Source of the DNA: Peribolospora baueri | Lineage: Eukaryota > Basidiomycota > Peribolosporomycetes > Peribolosporales > Peribolosporaceae | NCBI GenBank assembly: GCA_029717555.1 | Contig: JAMDHS010000124.1 | Span: forward strand, 1-48,510 | Direction of reading: 5' to 3' | DNA: 48,510 nucleotides | Shown here: positions 43,529-48,510 of the stretch, piece after piece | How positions within the stretch are numbered: position 1 is the stretch's first letter | Layout: each line of letters opens with the position of its first letter | The notes under the pieces: generated by a model | What the model saw: the letters and a program-made list of their open reading frames with translations, nothing else | Told to the model about the DNA's origin: nothing | Database searches by the model: none | Program-made: the position numbers and the translations under genes

Positions 43529-44108
43529 ATGTCTGCCGCTTACGAGAAGAAGGACGTCGAGGGCGCCGGCCCGGCTGCCAAGATCCACAAGATCAGGATC
43601 ACCCTCACGAGCAGGAACGTGAAGAACATCGAGAAGGGTGAGCAGCCGTGGTCACCGCCGCTCCCGACGCGAAGCTCAGACAGGGGGTGCGAAAGGTGTT
43701 GCTATGCGTGTAGGCTGACTTTAATATGGATATACCCCCACCTGCAGTCTGCAACGACCTGATCACCCGCGCCAAGGACAAGCAGCTCCGCGTCAAGGGT
43801 CCCGTGCGCCTTCCCACCAAGACGCTCAAGATCACGACCCGCAAGACGCCCTGCGGTGAAGGCTCCAAGACGTGGGACAGGTACGAGATGAAGATCCACA
43901 AGCGCCTCATCGACCTCCACTCGCCCTCCGAGGTAAGTCCGCACGCACCACTTCGTCGGAACATGCCGATCTTTGGTACTGATGGATGGATGTCTTCGTG
44001 GGTTTTCGAACCGAACCTTGGGACGGCGCGTGATTTTTACAGCTCGTTAAGCAGATCACGAGCATCTCCCTCGAGGTCGGCGTCGAGGTCGAGGTCACGA
44101 TCGTGTAA
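43529..44108 (+). CDS. RPS20: 40S ribosomal protein S20 (uS10)
   Basis: Component of the small ribosomal subunit head, cytosolic. Exons 43529-43637, 43748-43932 and 44043-44108 give 119 residues, the normal eukaryotic length. The sequence is unmistakable: [80 protein letters not shown] and a C-terminus [10 protein letters not shown]. The start has a good context and is preceded by a CT-rich promoter typical of ribosomal protein genes. Three exons with introns of about 110 nt; the last intron is placed at the conserved SE|LV junction. Confidence 0.99.
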
Positions 44109-44547
44109 ACTACACCTACGCGGACGGAGTCATGCTCCATGTTTTAAAATAGGGGACGAACGTCTCCATGCTTTTTTTTATTCGTCAGCGGGGATCGGGG
44201 CCGTACGTCGTGGCGGTCATGTCATGATCGCTGTCGTTACACCTGGCGGCGTCTTGGTCTGTTCGGGGACGTCTATATCGAATCTTCGTACCTGTGCCCC
44301 CCGCCAACTTGTGTCCGTCCGACGCACAGAAGGCGGATGACAGGGTGAACGAGAAGAGAGACAAAAAGCACCTCGGTTTGCTATTCGTCAGATAAAGGGT
44401 CCTTCTCCTTCTCCTAGCCTTTCCTTCACGTGAAACTCGCTCAAGGATAGATAGGGTCGGGTGACGAGACGAGACGAGTGTGCGAGAAAAAGAGAGTAAG
44501 GGCAAGGGCAAGGGGAGGAGATGTCCTCGGTCGGGCGAGGGGTCCGT
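44109..44547. other. Convergent intergenic region
   Basis: About 440 bases between uS10 and the four-TM protein 3' ends. It contains CACGTG (within ttcacgtgaa at about 44428), unlikely to matter there. No gene seen. Confidence 0.5.
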
Positions 44548-46150
44548 TCAAAACTTGGTATACGACCTCGTAAAGCTGGGAGGGACATTGGCGGCGCCAG
44601 CGCCGGCATCTGCATCTGCACCTGCACCTGCGTCGACGAAACTGACTCTGTATCCCCCATCCGGTGCCGGCCGCTGCCTGGCGGGGCCGTGGCCGTAAGT
44701 GGGTAAAGGCTTTTGGGGGATCGGTCGACTGATGTCCATCTTGAATGGTTTTAGGCTGAACCGCCTCGTCGGGCCGGCGGCGCCTTTGGTCACCTTGGCC
44801 TTGGCGAATCCACCGAACATGCCCGCACCCTCGCCCGTCCCCGGTCCGGCGCCTCGACCTCCACGTCCGCCACCGCTGCCGCCGGCGCTCTTCTCCCGCA
44901 GGGTGTCGAACATGACCTTGGCGGCGGCGCCTCTGGGAGGTTTGAGGTCGGAGGTGTGGGCTCGATGGCGAACGGCTGCAAAGACGGAACGGATGGATTT
45001 GATACGAGCTCTGAGGAGGAGGCCCTGTGAGCCGAAATCGTGGGAAGGGCATGCGCGGTGAGCATTCGCGAGCCTGTTCCGCGGCGCTCACGGCGAAGGG
45101 CCACACAGAGGGGGGAAACTCACGAGAAGGACGTTGAGCAAGCCGACGACGAACAGGAGCCAGCTGGACACGAGTGCAAAGGTCTCGAGGCTGACGCGTG
45201 TGTGAGGGCGACGAGCGCGGAGGTGATCAAGGTATGAACGAGAACGAGCGTCTCACGATCCATCCACATCTAACACGCGAGAAGGTGAGATGCGAGACTA
45301 GACGGCACTCACAAGTGTGACAGCATCGAAGACGCAATGATCGCTTGCCACACACCCAGAGGCGCTGTGCTAAATCCGAAGCCGAGGATGGGCAGGCTTG
45401 TCATGTTCGCCGGGCGAAGAGGTAAAGTAAAAAGCAGGCTGAGCGACCGAAGTGCGTTGGGAATGCTCGGCTAAAAATGACGATGGAAAAGAGTCGGAGA
45501 TAATAAGAGCCTCACCAGTAGTCGAAGAACCTGTCGGCGTGTTTCCAGCTGACTTCAGAGAGGACGAGGAGGAAGCACTGGAAGATGATGAACAGCCGAT
45601 TCAGCTGCGCCCAAAATGGTCCGCCGACGTGGATGGGTATATCTGCAGGGAGGCAAGACAAGACGTTAAGTGGTCGCGCGGTTGACGCGCGGGTTGAAAT
45701 CGTATTTATCAAGTCAAGGAAGGCCCTCCTCCTTCATGACCGGGGAGGACAGAGGGCGCTCACCCGTATTGGCGAAATATTCGCAGTCCAGGTCTTGCTC
45801 AGGAGCACCCGGTCCGTCGCCTGTGACAGTCGCGTTCCGGCTTTGGCTCTGGCTTTGGTCTTCGCGCAAGGACTTCAAGTCACTGTGGGCAAGGAGTTGT
45901 ATGTGAGCCAGGGGGCCCGGATCGAGCACTTTAATGAATGCGGACACTCAGAGAGAAGAGGGGCTGACTTGGAGATGAGAACGCAGGTAGAGGCGAGGAC
46001 GAGGAGGAGGGCGAGGACGGACAAGAGGCGCTGAACGTTCACTGTAGGTGGGCGTGGGACGCGTCCAGGGAACCAAGTCAGCTTGAGTGAAGGGCCCACC
46101 ATGCGCATGTACTCACGGCCCAAAAAGAGAATGGCTTTGGGCGGAATCAT
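44548..46150 (-). CDS. Fungal four-TM membrane protein, unknown function
   Basis: Seven small exons: 46117-46150, 45969-46041, 45764-45882, 45516-45642, 45313-45396, 45124-45190 and 44548-45024, giving 326 residues with all phases closing. Helix 1 is LLSVLALLLVLASTCVLIS. A loop with an N-glycosylation site (NAT) and a lone Cys follows. Helix 2 is LFIIFQCFLLVLSEVSW, helix 3 APLGVWQAIIASSML and helix 4 FALVSSWLLFVVGLLNVLL. The IPIHVGGPFWAQLNRLFIIF segment and tetraspan layout match a basidiomycete membrane family that I recall as DUF7598; this name is from memory. The C-terminal 150 residues are cytosolic, basic and then Gly/Pro-rich, with an ADADAGAGA repeat from a hexamer microsatellite. No enzyme motif is seen. 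The acceptor of exon 5 was chosen to keep the LPILGFGFSTAPLGVW spacing. Confidence 0.75.
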
Positions 46151-47376
46151 GACGGCGGTGCCCTTGTCTCCCTTGAAGAAAAAACAACGGTGAAAAGACA
46201 AAATCAAGGCCACCTGGGCCTAGAGACGAAGGTCGAAAGCGAAGCGAGACGTGAAGGGAGCGTGTGAGATGAAAAAAAGTCAGTGGGGAACGAGAGATGA
46301 GAAAGGTACACCAGACCAGGCGCTTGGAGGCAGGGGCGTCTTATAACGCAGACGCAGACAGCGGTGCGTTCCAACATTGAGGATGGCATGGAGCTGTGTT
46401 TGTAGAGACAAAAGGGAGGACAATGGTGGCATGACGGACGTCTGTGGCAGAGGCGACAGCGAAGGAGGGAGGGAGGCCTGGCTGGCCGTGGGAGACGGGC
46501 GTGGGTGTCAAAGGAAAGAAGAAGCACCACAAAGGGCAAACACCCTTCGTCCAACCATGTTTGAGAGGATCTCCTTGGAACGTGTCAGGCTGCTCCATGG
46601 CGTTGCGTCGTCGCCTGATCATCGTCGCTGACGGTGAACGACAAAGGACAGCGCCGAAACAGGAGAACAGGAAGCGGTGTCCGTGGGGAGCACGTGACAG
46701 ACGCTCGCTATCGCGCGCTCTCCGTGTTCCGGTTTGGCCAGGTAACCCTACTCTGTGTCTGCATGTGTCTGTGACCACCTCCGTGCGTTGGCTGCTTGAT
46801 GGTTCCTCCTCCGTCCTCCGTTGACCTGCAACTCGGTTGCACTCCAAGGGAGCACGGATCGGGGCTTGTTCACTTTCACTTTAACGGGCCCGCTCGCAGC
46901 GCTTCGCAACCTGTCGCTGTCGCTGTCGCTGTCGGCACGTCGTCGAATCGCGTCCGTTCGTCATCCACCGGTGCCTCCGTGCTCCGTGCTCCGTGCTCCG
47001 TCCGACTTGGCAGAGGGGGCTGGCGATCTTATTGTCATCGGTCCTTAGGCGAGGAATGGGGACTGGCAGCCGGCTCGGCTCGGCTCGGCTCGACGTCCTT
47101 GCATGCGTGCCGTTCTCCTTGATCCTATCCGATCCTCTTCGTCGTCGCCAGCAGCGCGCCTCGATCCAATCGGGACCTTCTTCCGCGATGGACTGACTGG
47201 CTCGGCGGACGGACTGACTCGCAAGCTAACCGCCTCCTTCGTCAGACCCCTTTGGTATGCGCTCAGCGCAGCCCACACAAGGCCTCCCTCCGCTCCGGGG
47301 CGTGCGTGCGTGCGTCACACCGGTTCTTATACTCACCGTAGCTCTCTCTCCCCTAGGTGCGAGGTGGCGGGTCGTC

Positions 47377-47423
47377 GTCGCTGTCGCTGTCGCCGTCGCC
47401 GTCGTCGTCGTCGTCGTCGTCGT
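47377..47423. repeat. GTCGCT/GTCGTC microsatellite
   Basis: A hexamer tract (gtcgct, gtcgcc) turns into seven gtc triplets. It is non-coding and lies 450 bases before the start of the secreted repeat protein. Confidence 0.9.
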
Positions 47424-47724
47424 GCCCGCGTCGCCTTCGGCGTTGCGTTGCGCTGCCCTTGAATCCATCCACATCCGCCGGTCAGCGAGCCAGCCATCTC
47501 GGATCGCACTGGACAGATGCGAGATGTAAGCTCTACCGTGCGTCGCGGGGCGGCGTCTGGCATGCCGCGCGTGTTGCTGCCCGCCTCCTCTGCTCCTCAT
47601 TCTCATTCTCTTGGGCGCCTCCGCTCGGCCTAGCCTCTCCCTCAGAATGCGCGTAATCCCTCGCTCGCCCAAGTCCATGTCCCAAGCGCCGACCGTCCGG
47701 AACGCCAGCGCCCATCTTTCTACC

Positions 47725-47730
47725 TATAAA
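47725..47730 (+). promoter_or_regulatory. TATA box of the secreted repeat protein gene
   Basis: TATAAA lies 146 bases upstream of the ATG at 47871, with a C-rich leader between, a usual spacing for a fungal TATA promoter. Confidence 0.5.
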
Positions 47731-47870
47731 GACGCGGCAGCCGACCGCAACAGCCGCCCGTCTCTTCCACCATCGACGCACGCGTCCCCGCCTCTGTCCG
47801 TTTGTTCTCCACCCCCGACCCGTATTGCCCACGCTCTTTTTGTCCTTCCATTGTCTTACGCCCGTTGACT

Positions 47871-48510
47871 ATGCAGGTGAGCACGCGCACCACAGCAGTC
47901 CATCTCGATCGTCGTCTCGCGTCACGCGGTCTGCTCACTCTCGTCGCGTCGCTCAACGCGTCTCGCGCCCGCGCGTCTTTCCCCTCCGTCAGCTCTACTC
48001 CCTCGTTGCTCTGGCCTTGGCCGCCAGCGCCGCTCACGCCGCCCATCCCCACCCGGCCGCTCGCAACGCCGCGCCCAACAACCTCCCTGACCGCCGCCAA
48101 CTCCCGGTCAACGGCCAAGCCCTCGATCTCGTTACTAGCACCGTCGGCGGTCTCACCAGCGGTGGCCTCCGTCGTCAGGAGGGCTCCGCTGCCCCGGCCG
48201 GCGGCGACAACTCCGCCGCTCCCGCCAGCGCTCCTGGCGCTTCTTCCGGTGGCAACCCGCTCAGCGGTCTCCTCGGTGGTCTTGGCGGTGGCCTCGCCGG
48301 CCGTCAGCTTCCCAACCTCGGCGGTGTGACCGACGCTCTCCCCCTCGGCGGACGTCAGCTCGACCCGAGCGGCGTGGTTAACATCGCTACTGGTCTCGTC
48401 GGCGGCGTCACCAGCGGTGGCCTCCGTCGTCAGGCGGACTCTTCTGCCCCCGCTGGTGGCGACGGCTCCGCCGCCCCGGCCAGCGGTGACAACTCCGCCG
48501 CTCCCGCCAA
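47871..48510 (+). CDS. Secreted repeat protein with RRQ/GRQ sites, 3' truncated by window
   Basis: The first exon carries only Met-Gln (47871-47876). A 116-nt intron (gtgagc..gtcag) follows, and exon 2 runs from 47993 past the window end; 174 residues are visible. MQLYSLVALALAASAAHA is a textbook signal peptide. The mature part is rich in Gly, Ala, Ser and Pro and very low in aromatics. It contains five Arg-Gln sites: DRRQ (35-38), LRRQ (61-64), AGRQ (105-108), GGRQ (122-125) and LRRQ (146-149). Blocks such as VGGLTSGGLRRQ and the following SAAPAGGDNSAAPA recur nearly unchanged at about residues 53-80 and 138-174. Paired Arg sites in a secreted precursor are expected targets of the Golgi protease kexin (Kex2), so the protein may be cut into several small peptides. 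This resembles the layout of fungal kexin-processed repeat proteins such as repellents and RiPP precursors. Family membership is not proven. Confidence 0.75.

Larger units (their letters stand above)
46151..47870. other. Long promoter-like region with microsatellites
   Basis: About 1.7 kb of non-coding DNA between divergent genes, the longest gap in the window. It has several simple repeats: gtcgct units at about 46913-46937, gtgctcc units at about 46978-47000, ggctc units at about 47073-47092, gtgcgtgcgtgcgtc at about 47303, and a gtcgct to gtcgtc tract at about 47377-47423. A TATAAA at 47725 fits the secreted protein gene. Such a long upstream region suggests complex regulation of that gene. 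No protein frame is convincing. Confidence 0.55.

Noticed and set aside
44003-44020. tRNA-like GTTTTCGAACC box
   Set aside because: It lies in the last uS10 intron without matching A box or acceptor stem; no tRNA could be folded.
1-48510. CRISPR arrays, riboswitches, operons
   Set aside because: The window is eukaryotic nuclear DNA; no array-like repeats with spacers were seen.

Overview
The window is nuclear DNA of a fungus, very probably a basidiomycete. It is GC-rich with small intergenic gaps, and the genes carry many short introns (about 55-150 nt, GT..AG). Several proteins are of fungal types: alternative oxidase, a YAT-type permease, a DUF155/RMD1 protein, and an Izh3-like PAQR protein. 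The intron density (14 exons in the permease, 11 in the amidase) argues against intron-poor smuts. Class or species cannot be fixed from the sequence alone. Almost all gene models below were built by hand from splice sites; exon lengths sum to whole codons and the reading phase is kept across every junction.

Layout. 1-190: homopolymer runs (44 G, 42 A) that cut off the end of an SDR dehydrogenase gene (minus). 2.1-7 kb: mitochondrial alternative oxidase and a 2-oxoglutarate/Fe(II) oxygenase (both plus). 7.5-10.4 kb: an Izh3-like PAQR membrane protein (minus). 11.5-12.1 kb: a small unknown protein. 13-18 kb: two minus-strand genes, a RING protein with SUMO-interaction-like motifs (STUbL-like) and a DUF155/RMD1 protein. 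18.5-20.8 kb: a conserved-looking mitochondrial protein of unknown function. 21.5-24.4 kb: an amino-acid permease, convergent with a prolyl-4-hydroxylase-like dioxygenase (24.9-26.4 kb). 26.7-33.2 kb: cupin (minus), HAD dehalogenase-like protein, a two-TM mitochondrial protein (both plus), and a THEM6-like thioesterase (minus). 34.4-35.6 kb: an HSL-type alpha/beta hydrolase. 36-37.4 kb: a broken Ty3/Gypsy-type retroelement fossil with an inverted repeat. 37.7-39.3 kb: METTL2/6-like methyltransferase. 39.9-42.9 kb: a secreted amidase. 43.5-44.1 kb: ribosomal protein uS10 (S20). 44.5-46.2 kb: a four-TM membrane protein. 47.9 kb to the end: the start of a secreted, Gly/Ala-rich repeat protein with RRQ/GRQ processing-like sites, cut by the window edge.

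Functionally this is an ordinary housekeeping neighbourhood, not a biosynthetic cluster. Several products are mitochondrial (alternative oxidase, the 578-residue protein, the two-TM protein, probably the cupin). The most unusual items are the secreted RRQ-repeat precursor at the right edge, the RING domain split by about 170 residues, an intron whose GT donor reads AT, a GC-AG intron, very small exons, and a cluster of three CACGTG boxes before the alternative oxidase gene.
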